This document shows positions 15,845-24,232 of a stretch of 64,000 nt of DNA, in pieces. The DNA is from JAPPFW01 sp965231815 (GTDB lineage Bacteria > Actinomycetota > Acidimicrobiia > Spongiisociales > Spongiisociaceae), in contig OZ246890.1 of assembly GCA_965231815.1 (NCBI GenBank), forward strand, positions 2,046,001-2,110,000. Reading direction: 5' to 3'. How positions within the stretch are numbered: position 1 is the stretch's first letter; each line of letters starts with the position of its first letter. A program made the translations under genes and the position numbers. The notes beneath the pieces are model-generated. The model had not been told where the DNA came from. It searched no databases and was given only the letters and a program-made list of their open reading frames with translations.

Positions 15845-16052
15845 CTAGCCCCGATTTTTCATGCGAGGCGTTTGCCCCGGCGATTTGGCAGCCTGAATAG
15901 GCTCCTGACCTGGAATTAAGGTGGACTTGACAGGCTCGTCGGATTGACCGCGACCGTCACCCATGAGCTGTATGCGAATGGAGCACATAAAACGGGCTTG
16001 ACCTGGCGGTTTATGGGTGGGTGTGTCTGGAAACATGAAGAATCAGGGCTAG
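15845..16052 (+). repeat. Inverted-end element with R1-like termini but unrelated core (208 bp)
   Basis: The ends are CTAGCCCCGATTTTTCATG and CATGAAGAATCAGGGCTAG, a nearly perfect inverted pair of 19 bp. The outer bases match the R1 consensus, yet the interior (GGGCTTGACCTGGCGGTTTATGGG and so on) has no counterpart in the R1 copies. It lies 9 bp after the IS110 right end and 5 bp before an R1 copy, so three elements sit side by side. Probably the termini of a larger DDE insertion sequence with its transposase deleted. Confidence 0.65.
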
Positions 16053-16056
16053 TCAT

Positions 16057-16261
16057 CTATCCCCGATCATTCAGGTATCCCCCACACCGAGGCGCCTAAC
16101 GCCGTTCCACCCGAGATTTGGGATAAGCTCACCGTTCACCCGACAGGTGAATCTCCACAACGGACCCGGATGGGACACCGATAATATATTGCCTGGTCTC
16201 GGCGCGAATATGATCTACTCCACTCATCCCCAAACCCCCATCCTTGAATAATCGGGGCTAG
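16057..16261 (-). repeat. R1 inverted-end element, copy on minus strand (205 bp)
   Basis: The block runs from CTATCCCCGATCATTCAGG to CCTTGAATAATCGGGGCTAG and contains the hairpin segment GTTCACCCGACAGGTGAAT near 16134-16152. Read on the minus strand it aligns along its whole length with 26902-27111. No coding capacity. The bases from here to the deaminase stop at 16330 hold no gene. Confidence 0.75.
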
Positions 16262-16329
16262 GGCTCAACCTCTACCGTGGCGGCGGATAGGATACGGGTC
16301 TCCTTCCCGACCCGTCGGCTGCGTATCGT

Positions 16330-16854
16330 TCAGGAAGCCCAGAAGTCCCGGTGGATCATTGAGGCCTCCTCGATCAGGTGCGGTCCGCTCACCTCGACCC
16401 GACGTTGCCCGCTGTTGAGGATGCTGCGGCAACCGATGCCCTTCATGGTCGGATTAAGTGGGCTGGCCCCCGTATATTCGGCAAGAGCGTGTTCGCTGAT
16501 GGCGTAGATCATGCGGTTGATCCCGCCCCAGTACATGGCGCCACTGCACATGGCGCAGGGCTCACAGCTGGTGAAAAAGGTGGCGGTGGCGATCTGCTCG
16601 GGGTTCAGGGCCTTGATCGCCATTCTCATCAGGTTGGTCTCGGCGTGATTGAGGGGACTCTTGCCGGTGATGTCCGTGTTCTCCGACTCGAGAAGGATCT
16701 TGCCGTCGCGGTCGGCCAGCAAGGCGCCGAAGGGTAGGTTCCCGTTGGTAACCGAACGCACCGAGATTTCGATGGCGCGGCGAAGCAGCGCTTGATCCTG
16801 CGCGTTGAGATCGGGATCCTGCGTGTTCAGATCCTGGGGGTCGAGAAGGTTCAT
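16330..16854 (-). CDS. Nucleoside/nucleobase deaminase, cytidine-deaminase-like zinc family
   Basis: A 174-aa cytosolic deaminase. Zinc is bound by the His of NHAETNLM (with Glu as proton shuttle) and by the two cysteines of SCEPCAMCSGAMYW. This HAE/PCxxC arrangement is shared by guanine deaminase and tRNA adenosine deaminase relatives. The wide YWGGINRMIYAISEHAL segment and its free-standing context suggest a nucleobase or nucleoside substrate rather than tRNA, but that is inference. The ATG at 16854 is chosen because the 31 upstream codons look non-coding. The N-terminus carries an imperfect internal repeat (LDPQDLNTQDPDLNAQD) made by an 18-21 bp duplication. Confidence 0.88.
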   Translation of the reverse strand: MNLLDPQDLNTQDPDLNAQDQALLRRAIEISVRSVTNGNLPFGALLADRDGKILLESENTDITGKSPLNHAETNLMRMAIKALNPEQIATATFFTSCEPCAMCSGAMYWGGINRMIYAISEHALAEYTGASPLNPTMKGIGCRSILNSGQRRVEVSGPHLIEEASMIHRDFWAS

Positions 16855-16956
16855 GTGCCGGGATGTTAGCCGTCGGGTACCCGCTGACCCCTTGGGAGAG
16901 GTGTCGGCGTTTCCGGGGTGGCCACCTACCGACACGACCAATGTCATAACCGGGGC

Positions 16957-17916
16957 TCATGACTCCCGCCGACTTGCCAACCAAGCGCCTAGTAGGACTA
17001 CGCCGGTCCCGGCTATCTGCACAGGTTGGATGGTTTCGCTACGGAACACCACCCCGAGGACAATGGCGACGAAAGGGAGGCAGTACAAGGCGACACTGCC
17101 TCGGGTGGAGCCCACTCTCCCTACCAGGGCAGCCATCGTGACGTACGCCACCCCGGTGTTCACGATGCCTAATACCGAGACCGCCAGAACAGACGTGAGG
17201 TTCCATTCCGATCCGATTAGACCTATCACCCCAAGCGGTAGGACGACGACAGCCGTGACTGCGAGAGCCCGCATTATTACCGCCGGAGCGCCGTAACGTT
17301 GCTGGAGCGGAACCGCCAGATTGATCGACAGTCCGTACAGCAGGGTGGCCACGATCACCAGCAGCACTCCGAAGGAGCTAGAGGCCGAGTTCCGGACTGC
17401 GGGCAGTCCGATTCCGATTGCTCCCACCAGCCCTAGAACTATTCCCACCGCCTGAGGTGCGCGTGGAAGTCTGCGCAACAGTGCTACCGCGATCAGCGCG
17501 CTGTAGATCGGTATCGGGGCGTTCAGCATCCCGGCCACCGCCGAGTCGATGTGCTGCTGGGCCACCGGGAAGAGGACGAAGGGGATCGCGGTCCAAGTCA
17601 TCGCCAGCACCGCCACCCGCCACCGGTCGGTCCGCTTGATGGGACGACGGGCTACCGGGAAGGCTGCCAGTATTCCCAAACCGAACATCACTCTCAACCA
17701 GGTGATAGCTAGCGGAGACAGAGCGTCCAGGCTGATGTCGATGAGCAGGTAGGAGGAACCCCAGATCAGCGCCACACCTACGAAGAGCGCCCATTCGATC
17801 AATCCGAACGGTCCGGATTGCGTTCCGGGAGCAGTGGAAAACACAATGCGACGATCTGTGGGGCGGGGAGTCCGGGACATCAGAGTGACGAGAGTAGTCA
17901 GGCGCGATTCACTCAT
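16957..17916 (-). CDS. EamA-family transporter, paralogue 1 of 3
   Basis: A 319-aa, ten-helix DMT transporter with two EamA repeats. It shares a characteristic block order with the next two genes: GPFGLIEWALFVGVALIWGS, then QQHIDSAVAGMLNAPIPIYSA, VPLQQRYGAPAVIMRAL and a C-terminal AGTGVVLLGAWLASRRES. The family exports small metabolites or amino acids; the substrate is unknown. The first 30 or so residues are hydrophilic and not shared with the paralogues, so the real start may lie nearer the conserved region. Confidence 0.9.
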   Translation of the reverse strand: MSESRLTTLVTLMSRTPRPTDRRIVFSTAPGTQSGPFGLIEWALFVGVALIWGSSYLLIDISLDALSPLAITWLRVMFGLGILAAFPVARRPIKRTDRWRVAVLAMTWTAIPFVLFPVAQQHIDSAVAGMLNAPIPIYSALIAVALLRRLPRAPQAVGIVLGLVGAIGIGLPAVRNSASSSFGVLLVIVATLLYGLSINLAVPLQQRYGAPAVIMRALAVTAVVVLPLGVIGLIGSEWNLTSVLAVSVLGIVNTGVAYVTMAALVGRVGSTRGSVALYCLPFVAIVLGVVFRSETIQPVQIAGTGVVLLGAWLASRRES

Positions 17917-17990
17917 ACTGGATGTTGCTCTGCTTGTCGGGGGCTACGGCGGTCCCGGCGCTTTCCGATGGAATCATGACCGGGACTGTT

Positions 17991-18068
17991 CAAGCTTCAG
18001 GGCTCAAGCTTCAGGGCTCAAGCTTCAGGGCTCAAGCTTCAGGGCTCAAGCTTCAGGGCTCAAGCTTC
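17991..18068. repeat. Tandem repeat, 14-bp unit, 5.6 copies
   Basis: CAAGCTTCAGGGCT is repeated five times perfectly (17991-18060), plus eight bases. The downstream edge includes the stop codon of the following minus-strand EamA gene (TGA at 18062-18060), so the array seems to have expanded from that gene's 3-prime end. Each unit carries a TGA on the minus strand. Confidence 0.95.
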
Positions 18069-18947
18069 CCGGCGGCTGGTGAGCCATGCTCCCAAGAGCA
18101 CTACCGCCGTTCCGGCGATCTGGATGGGGAATACGACCTCGGAGCGGACTAGGACGCCGAGTATCATGGCCACGGCGGGAACGAAATAGATTGCCACCCC
18201 GCCCCGAGTTGCGCCGACCCTCCCCACCAGGGCCGTCATGATTACGTAGGCCGAACCGGTATGGATTATTCCCAGCACGATCACCGCGATGACCGGCCCG
18301 ATGCGCGGCTCCGAGTCGGCGAGGCCGGCCAGACCGAAGGGTGTGGTGAGGAGAGCCGCCACACCGATTGCCTTCATCATCACCGCCGGGGCGCCGTAAC
18401 GCTGCTGGAGTGGTACCACCAGGTTGTGGGAGATTCCATACAGCACGTTGGCTACGACTACCAGGATCACCCCACGAACCCCGACTGAGGAACCGTTGAC
18501 GACCGGTAGGCTGATGCTGATCGCCCCGGCTACTCCCAGAGCGATACCAACGACCTGCGGGAAACGAGGACGCAAGCGCAGCAGCAGTATTGCTATGGAA
18601 GCGCTGAAGATCGGGACCATGCCGTTCAGCATTCCGGCTAAAGCTGAGTCGATGTGCCGCTGTGCGAGCGCGAACAGCAGGAACGGCGCCCCCATCCATG
18701 TGATACCGAGGAGCGCTACACGGGGATAGTCACTCCGGCTGACCCGAGTGTGAGCCGGAGGAAAGGCTGTCAGAACCAAGAACCCGAGCGAGATCCTCGC
18801 CCAGACGATCGTGGACGGCGCCAGCGCTTCCAGGGCTATCTCGGTGAGCAGGAAGGCGGAACCCCAGATCAGCGCGACGCCGCCCAGCAGAGTCCATTCG
18901 AGCAGACCGAACGGGCCCGGTTTCGAACCTCTGGCTGTGGAAAGCAC
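18060..18947 (-). CDS. EamA-family transporter, paralogue 2 of 3
   Basis: A 295-aa DMT transporter closely similar to its neighbours: it begins MLSTARGSKPGPFGLLEWTL from a GTG and has AQRHIDSALAGMLNGMVPIF, VPLQQRYGAPAVMMKAIGV and a final AWLTSRREA. About ten helices in two repeats. The 3-prime end is fused to the 14-bp tandem array, which supplies the last codons and the stop. The long gap to paralogue 1 is filled by that array. Likely function is metabolite export; the substrate cannot be read. Confidence 0.9.
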   Translation of the reverse strand: MLSTARGSKPGPFGLLEWTLLGGVALIWGSAFLLTEIALEALAPSTIVWARISLGFLVLTAFPPAHTRVSRSDYPRVALLGITWMGAPFLLFALAQRHIDSALAGMLNGMVPIFSASIAILLLRLRPRFPQVVGIALGVAGAISISLPVVNGSSVGVRGVILVVVANVLYGISHNLVVPLQQRYGAPAVMMKAIGVAALLTTPFGLAGLADSEPRIGPVIAVIVLGIIHTGSAYVIMTALVGRVGATRGGVAIYFVPAVAMILGVLVRSEVVFPIQIAGTAVVLLGAWLTSRREA

Positions 18948-19128
18948 CGGTCAGCCGCCAGACCGGCCGGGACGTAGGCATGACATTGAGTGAAACGAGG
19001 GTACAAGGTTCGGCGACGACTCGAACCCTCATGAAGAGATACCTCACCGCCGGCGGGTCCGGCCCGGTCGCACACAGCCATGTGAGTCGACCCTTATGAG
19101 TTCAAGGCCGACAGCTGAGGCTCATCTC

Positions 19129-19167
19129 TCCTGCTCAGTTCTCCTGCTCAGTTCTCCTGCTCAGTTC
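19129..19167. repeat. Tandem repeat, 13-bp unit, three copies
   Basis: TCCTGCTCAGTTC occurs three times in perfect tandem. The array covers the stop codon (TGA at 19163-19161) and the last sense codon of the EamA gene that ends here on the minus strand. It is the same arrangement as the array at 18060 but an unrelated sequence. Confidence 0.9.
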
Positions 19168-20081
19168 TCCCTTCGGCTGACCACGAAAGCCCCGAGCAGT
19201 ACCAGGCCGGTACCGACCCATTGGATCGGCGCCACCACCTCGGATCTGAAGGCTATGCCGAGTATGATGGCGACGACCGGTATGCAGTAGATGGCCACCC
19301 CTGCCCTGGTTGCGCCCACCCGTCCGGCAAACGCAACCATTACTACGAACCCGAGCCCTGTATTGAACACCCCGAGCAGGGCGACCGCGACAACCGGTCC
19401 GGATTCCCAACTTGAGTCCCATAACCCGATAATGCCGAAGGGGGCGGTGGCGATGGCGGAGATGCCCAGCACCCGCAGCATGACGGTGGGACCTCCGTAG
19501 CGCTGCTGCAAGGGAACTGTCAGCGTGAGGCCGAGACCGTAGAGGACCGTGGCTACTACTGCGAGAAAAACCCCCCATGCGGCCGCGCTGGATTGCGATG
19601 CGGCCGGAAGCGCCAGTCCGACCGCGCCGCACAGCCCGAGTAGCAAACCGCCCACCTGGCGAATGCCGGGAAGTTCTCTCAGAAAAGCCATGGCGATGAT
19701 TGCGGCGAAGATTGGTATCAGGGTGTTGATCATTCCGGCCAATGCGGAGTCGATGTGTTGCTGGGAAATCGGGCTAAGCAGGAAGGGAAAGCTGGTCCAG
19801 ACCAGGGCTAGCACGATGGTATGGCGCCAGTCCGACCGCTCGATAGGACGCCGTGCGGATGGAACCAAGACCAGCACCAAGAATCCAAGCGTCACCCTGA
19901 CCCAAGTCACGACCGCCGGTGCAATGGAATCGAGGCCTATTTCGATGAGCAGGTAGGACGAGCCCCAGATAGAGGCGACACCCGCGAGGAGAGCCCATTC
20001 GATCGGTCCGAACGCTCCGGGTTTCGATCCATGGGTTGTGGAGAGAACTCGTCGACCGGAGCTCCGAGAGTGGTTGCGCAT
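19161..20081 (-). CDS. EamA-family transporter, paralogue 3 of 3
   Basis: A 306-aa DMT transporter sharing GSKPGAFGPIEWALL, ISQQHIDSALAGMINTLIPIF, VPLQQRYGGPTVMLRVLG and a terminal VVSRREN with paralogues 1 and 2. The ATG at 20081 adds eleven residues before a GTG (20048) that aligns with the start of paralogue 2, so the later start is also plausible. The three genes are co-oriented and separated by about 140-210 bp, consistent with serial tandem duplication followed by divergence. Confidence 0.9.
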   Translation of the reverse strand: MRNHSRSSGRRVLSTTHGSKPGAFGPIEWALLAGVASIWGSSYLLIEIGLDSIAPAVVTWVRVTLGFLVLVLVPSARRPIERSDWRHTIVLALVWTSFPFLLSPISQQHIDSALAGMINTLIPIFAAIIAMAFLRELPGIRQVGGLLLGLCGAVGLALPAASQSSAAAWGVFLAVVATVLYGLGLTLTVPLQQRYGGPTVMLRVLGISAIATAPFGIIGLWDSSWESGPVVAVALLGVFNTGLGFVVMVAFAGRVGATRAGVAIYCIPVVAIILGIAFRSEVVAPIQWVGTGLVLLGAFVVSRREN

Positions 20082-20221
20082 GCGGACAAAGAGAGTAGCC
20101 GGGTCTTAGCTCCCGGCTGCATCAGGCAGGGCTGCGGGGAAGACTACGGACCGGTCGGGTAATTCCGGGTCGGGGACATATTAGTCGGGATATATTGGTC
20201 GGGACATATACACTGTCCGGG

Positions 20222-21445
20222 ATGGGCGAAGATCGGGCGAAAGAGGTTTCGGGTCCGCTGGCGGGAGTGAGGGTGGTGGATGCGGCCACCTTGTTCGCAG
20301 GGCCGATGGTGGCGACGCTGCTGGGGGACTTCGGCGCTGACGTGATCAAGGTGGAACATCCCCAAGGGGACAGCCTTCGCAGCCTGGGCTGGGAAAAGGA
20401 CGGGGTTTCTTTGTGGTGGGCTGTGGTCGGCCGTAATAAGCGGGCGGTAACCCTCAAGCTGTCCCACAAGCTGGGTCGGGAAGCGATGCTTCACCTGCTG
20501 AAGGATGCCGACGTGCTGATCGAGAACTTCCGACCCGGCACGATGGAGCGGTGGGGCTTGGGGTGGGAAGTTCTCCACGAGCTCAACCCGAGTCTGATCA
20601 TGGTGCGGGTAACCGGGTTCGGGCAGACCGGTCCCTACCGGGAGCGGGCCGGATTCGGCACCTTGGCCGAGTCCATGTCGGGGTTCGCCCACATTAACGG
20701 CCATCCGGATGGGCCTCCGACCTTGCCTCCGTTCGCTCTGGCCGATGGAATAACCGCTATCTGCGGGGCGTTCCTAACGGCTGCCGCCTTAAGGCGTAGG
20801 GATGAAGATGACGGGACCGGCCAGATGATCGACCTGTCTATCTACGAGCCGATCTTCTGGCTCTTGGGACCGCAGGCCACCGTATACGACCAACTCGGGA
20901 TCGTGCAGGGTCGGAGCGGGAATGCGGCACCCTTCACGGCGCCGCGCAACGCTTATCTGTCTCGCGATGGCGTGTGGCTGGGGATGTCGGCCTCGTCCCA
21001 ATCAACCGCGGAACGGACGATTCGCCTGGTGGGTCGACCTGAGTTGGTGGAGGAGGAGTGGTTCGCTGACCATGCCGGGCGTTTGAAGCACCAAGACCAA
21101 CTCGACGAAGCCATCGGTACCTGGGTGGGGGAGCGGGATGCGTCCGAGGTGGTGGCAAAATTCGGGGAGGCGGGAGCGGCTATCGCTCCGATGTTGGATA
21201 TCGCCGGTATCTTCCAGGATCCACAGTTCCTGCACAACGAGACGATTACCACGGTGGAAGATCCGGTTATCGGTCCGGTTCGGATGCAGAATCTGGTGGG
21301 CCGCATGTCGGCCACTCCCGGCCGGGTACGGACAACCGGGGCCCCGTTGGGAGCTCACAACCGCGAGATACTCGGGGATGGGCTGGGCTATAGCGATGCT
21401 CACCTAGAGCGTATGGCGGATGAGGGCGTGATCAGTCGGGGATAG
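20222..21445 (+). CDS. CaiB/BaiF family CoA-transferase (class III)
   Basis: A 407-aa class III CoA-transferase, moving CoA between carboxylic acids. It begins with the typical PLAGVRVVDAATLFAGPMVATLLGDFGADVIKVE block (written here only as a family landmark, in two parts: PLAGVRVVDAATLFAGPM and LGDFGADVIKVE). GRNKRAVTLKL, ADVLIENFRPGTMERWGLG and RAGFGTLAESMSGF follow. The catalytic Asp of the formyl-CoA transferases falls in this last block, where Glu is present, as in many related enzymes. The ATG at 20222 is preferred over 20195, whose extra residues are not family-like. No acyl-CoA partner genes are adjacent, so substrates are unknown. Confidence 0.92.
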   Translation: MGEDRAKEVSGPLAGVRVVDAATLFAGPMVATLLGDFGADVIKVEHPQGDSLRSLGWEKDGVSLWWAVVGRNKRAVTLKLSHKLGREAMLHLLKDADVLIENFRPGTMERWGLGWEVLHELNPSLIMVRVTGFGQTGPYRERAGFGTLAESMSGFAHINGHPDGPPTLPPFALADGITAICGAFLTAAALRRRDEDDGTGQMIDLSIYEPIFWLLGPQATVYDQLGIVQGRSGNAAPFTAPRNAYLSRDGVWLGMSASSQSTAERTIRLVGRPELVEEEWFADHAGRLKHQDQLDEAIGTWVGERDASEVVAKFGEAGAAIAPMLDIAGIFQDPQFLHNETITTVEDPVIGPVRMQNLVGRMSATPGRVRTTGAPLGAHNREILGDGLGYSDAHLERMADEGVISRG

Positions 21446-21478
21446 TTGCTGGTTGCTGGTTGCTGGTTGCTGGTTGCT
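21445..21478. repeat. Tandem repeat, 7-bp unit, about five copies
   Basis: GTTGCTG is repeated 4.9 times. The first base is the last base of the TAG stop of the CoA-transferase gene, so this array also starts exactly at a gene end. Confidence 0.9.
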
Positions 21479-21480
21479 AA

Positions 21481-21545
21481 GGCGATTAGCTGGACGCGGC
21501 TCGACGCTGAGGAGGCGGGCCGATCAACGATAGATGGTGGGAGTT
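21481..21545 (-). repeat. Short relic of the IS110 right end
   Basis: GATTAGCTGGACGCGGCTCG and the following ACGCTGAGGAGGCGGGC align on the minus strand with the right-end block of the IS110 element (for example 27390-27430). Only about 65 bp survive. Confidence 0.45.
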
Positions 21546-21555
21546 CCTTGTGTTT

Positions 21556-22638
21556 CTATTCCAAGGGGGGATCGATGCACCAGTCGGAGCTTGCATTTGA
21601 GGGTAGGTCGAATTCGCGTGGTTCCTGGACGAGCCCGGTGCCGGGGCGGTCGGAGTGCAGGTAGGCGTCGATGGCTTCGGCGGTGGCCTTGGCGGCGACC
21701 TCGATGTATTCATCGGTGGCGAACAATTCGGCCTCGGACGGATTGGAGAGGTAACCGTATTCGACTAGAACGGACGGGAGGATCGGGCGGCGAATCATAC
21801 CGTAGAGATCCTGCCCGCCGGGTTGCAGTACGCGCAGCACCCCGGCGTCACGGAGGCGGCTCCATTCGATGTCATCGAACGTGGCGAGCGCCGTGGTGAT
21901 CTCTTCGTACAGCAACCCGCCGAGGCGGGCTGAGTCGGCCCGGGCTTGTTGGGCTGTGGCGGACTGCACGAACACTTCGGTGCCGGGGATGCTGCTGTTG
22001 TCCCAGGTGGGGGCGTTATGGTGCAGAGAAACCAGCGCCTCGGCCCCGAGCGCGTCGGCGAAGTCGGCGCGGACGGAAATCAGCATTCCGTAGTCGGCGG
22101 AGCGGGTGGTTGCCGAGGGTATGCCACGGTCGGCTAGTGCGCTCAGGACGGCGCGGCTGAGTTCCAGATTCAGGTGGCTCTCTAATAGGCCGTTGGGTCC
22201 GATAGCCCCGGTGTTGTTCCCGCCGTGGCCAGGGTCGATTACAACTCGGACGCTCTCGATAGGAACACCGGTGACTACTTCGGCGGTATTTCCGCAAGGC
22301 GTCTGCACCACGTAGCCCGCGCCGGTCTGTCTGATGACCGCCACCGGGATTCCGAGCGGGGTGGTCACCGCCGAGGGGGGAGATTGCCTGTGTTGGGCTT
22401 CGTCGTCGGTACTCATCGGCGGGCTGCTTCCCGCAGGGTTGGGAGGGGTCGGTATTGCCGACGGTGAATCAGACAGCGTCGAGTTCACCGCGGTGTCCGA
22501 AGGCTGCAACCGAGATGCTGCCGGGCTCAGGGTGTCGTACCCGCGCGCTACGAGCACCACAAGTCCGACGAGGATGAGACCTCCGAGGACCAGCAATGCT
22601 CGATGGATTGACGGTTCCGATCTTATCTTGAAACGCAC
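21556..22638 (-). CDS. N-acetylmuramoyl-L-alanine amidase (Amidase_3), membrane-anchored
   Basis: Zinc-dependent peptidoglycan amidase of 360 aa that cleaves the bond between muramic acid and L-Ala. One N-terminal helix (about 14-32) acts as anchor or signal, followed by a Ser/Pro-rich linker to about residue 90. The catalytic domain has zinc ligands in VIDPGHGGNN, LLESHLNLEL and LVSLHHNAP, and the catalytic Glu in SVLVEYGYLSNPSE. About 30 C-terminal residues after the domain are not recognised. The context gives no division or sporulation partner. Confidence 0.93.
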   Translation of the reverse strand: MRFKIRSEPSIHRALLVLGGLILVGLVVLVARGYDTLSPAASRLQPSDTAVNSTLSDSPSAIPTPPNPAGSSPPMSTDDEAQHRQSPPSAVTTPLGIPVAVIRQTGAGYVVQTPCGNTAEVVTGVPIESVRVVIDPGHGGNNTGAIGPNGLLESHLNLELSRAVLSALADRGIPSATTRSADYGMLISVRADFADALGAEALVSLHHNAPTWDNSSIPGTEVFVQSATAQQARADSARLGGLLYEEITTALATFDDIEWSRLRDAGVLRVLQPGGQDLYGMIRRPILPSVLVEYGYLSNPSEAELFATDEYIEVAAKATAEAIDAYLHSDRPGTGLVQEPREFDLPSNASSDWCIDPPLE

Positions 22639-22847
22639 GGTCAGCCGGGTTTCCCGGACAGTACGCCCGGTAGGTCCGTCGGGCTAGGCGGCCTCGCCAC
22701 TGCTGGTGGATGTGTCGGTGCCCTCATCGTTGTGGTGAGTTCCGCCGGTCGCTCTCGTATAGTTGCCGGGGCAGGAGTTCCTTCATCCGCGTTCTTTGAT
22801 GATCTGCCCGTCCGGGAGAGCATCCGTGAGAGAAGCATCGTACTCTC

Positions 22848-23997
22848 CTAAGGCCAGAGTGTCCCCTCGGCCGTGGCTTGGTGAAACCTCTGTAGCGGCC
22901 ATACGTCGATTCCATCCGTGGTTCGGAAAGTGTGCGGACCCGTATAGAGATCAGGATACGGCGGACCAATCCGGGCAGTTCCGCTATTGCTCGTAGTCCT
23001 TTGAGCATTGTCTGGTTGTACCGGGTGCCGGCCTTGACCTCGATGGCGAGATGTTCGCCATCCCGGGTAAGTACGAAGTCGACCTCTGTGAGCGACCGAG
23101 CGGGTGACCAGTATGTGATTTCGTCGTAGAGTTCCCGGGACTCGGCGTGGGCGCGGAGCGTACCCAGGACCCAGCCTTCCAGCAGAGGCCCTCGCTCCTC
23201 GGTTGTAACGGGGCCGAACCGGCGCCTCACGGAGCGTACCAAGCCCGGGTCCACCCAGTACAGTTTCGGATGTTGTCGCTCGCGCACCCGCAATGTGGTG
23301 TCAAGCGCGGTTAACCGCGTAACAACCAGTGTATCTTCCAGTATCTCCAGATAGCCCGTGGCTGTAGATCGAGCTATGCCTGCGTCACGAGCAATCCCGG
23401 ACACGTTAATGGTCTGGGCATGCATAAGGGCGGCGATGGGAAGGAACCGGACGAAGCCGGCAAGGTTACGTACCGCTGCCTCGGCCCTTATCTCCTCCCG
23501 CAGGTAGAGGTGGGTATAACTCTCGAGGACCTCGCGGCGCCGGTTGGCTGCCCACACCAGAGGGATCGTGCCGAACCGGAGGACTTGATCGAGGCCAAAG
23601 TCCTCGCCGAGTTCATCGGCGGTGAGCGGGAACATGACCCGGTGCAGAGCTCGTCCGGCGAGCAGGTTTGTGCCGGTTGCCTTCAGTTGGCGGGCACTCG
23701 AACCGAGCAGGGCGAACCGGATTCCGTGCTGCTCGATGAACCGGTGCACGCCGTTAAGGAGGCTCGGGATACGTTGAACTTCATCGACCACCACCCATTC
23801 GTCCCTCCTGACTCCGGAAACGAGATTCTCGAATAGGGACGGGTCGGCGAGCAGATCTGTGTACAGGGTCTCGTCGAGTAGGTCAAGGCGCAGAGCCTGG
23901 GGCAGGGCGGAGAGGGCCCAGGTACTTTTGCCTACTCCCGTATCCCGAGCAGGAAGAAGCTTCGCTCGGGAACCTTAGTCAGACGAGTGTACATCAT
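22848..23997 (-). pseudogene. AAA (AAA_14) ATPase with DUF4143 domain, two frameshifts
   Basis: From the ATG at 23997 the minus strand reads MMYTRLTKVPERSFFLLGIR, then hits a stop. One missing base at about 23937-23940 would give the Walker A loop GIRGVGKSTWALSALP and continue into the long frame with VVVDEVQRIPSLLN (Walker B) and LLGSSARQLK. That frame runs through the DUF4143 domain (VDFVLTRDGEHLAIEVKAG). Near 22930 it leaves the expected C-terminus, which is found in another frame (RTTDGIDVWPLQRFHQATAE, stop at 22848). So at least two indels separate this gene from its ancestor. Such ATPases are poorly characterised and often horizontally transferred. Assembly error is the alternative. Confidence 0.8.
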
Positions 23998-24013
23998 GCC
24001 ATTAAATATAGGC

Positions 24014-24042
24014 GCAAAATGACAAGTAGCTATACATTTTGC
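24014..24042. promoter_or_regulatory. Inverted repeat upstream of the AAA/DUF4143 gene, likely operator
   Basis: GCAAAATG and CATTTTGC are perfect inverted 8-mers with a 13-bp AT-rich spacer, 17 bp upstream of the ATG at 23997 and overlapping an AT-rich patch (TATATTTAAT on the minus strand). The position fits a repressor site over the promoter of the now broken gene, perhaps autoregulatory. No experimental family is known to me for this motif. Confidence 0.5.
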
Positions 24043-24232
24043 ACGCTATGAAGGGATGTCCGAGGTGATGTTTTCCCCTATCTTCGCTCCGTTAGTTCTA
24101 TCGGAGGTGTTCCGGACGGTGAGATGGAAATACGGTCAGCGGGAAGTATGTTGAGACGGGGAGTCGTGATGGAAGTTGGCGACAAGCCTTGATAATGACA
24201 CGAAACCGGAGGGCCGGGTCGGTTCGGGAAGG

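Noticed and set aside
17991..18068. CRISPR array
   Set aside because: Units are 14 bp, directly joined with no spacers, and no cas genes are near.
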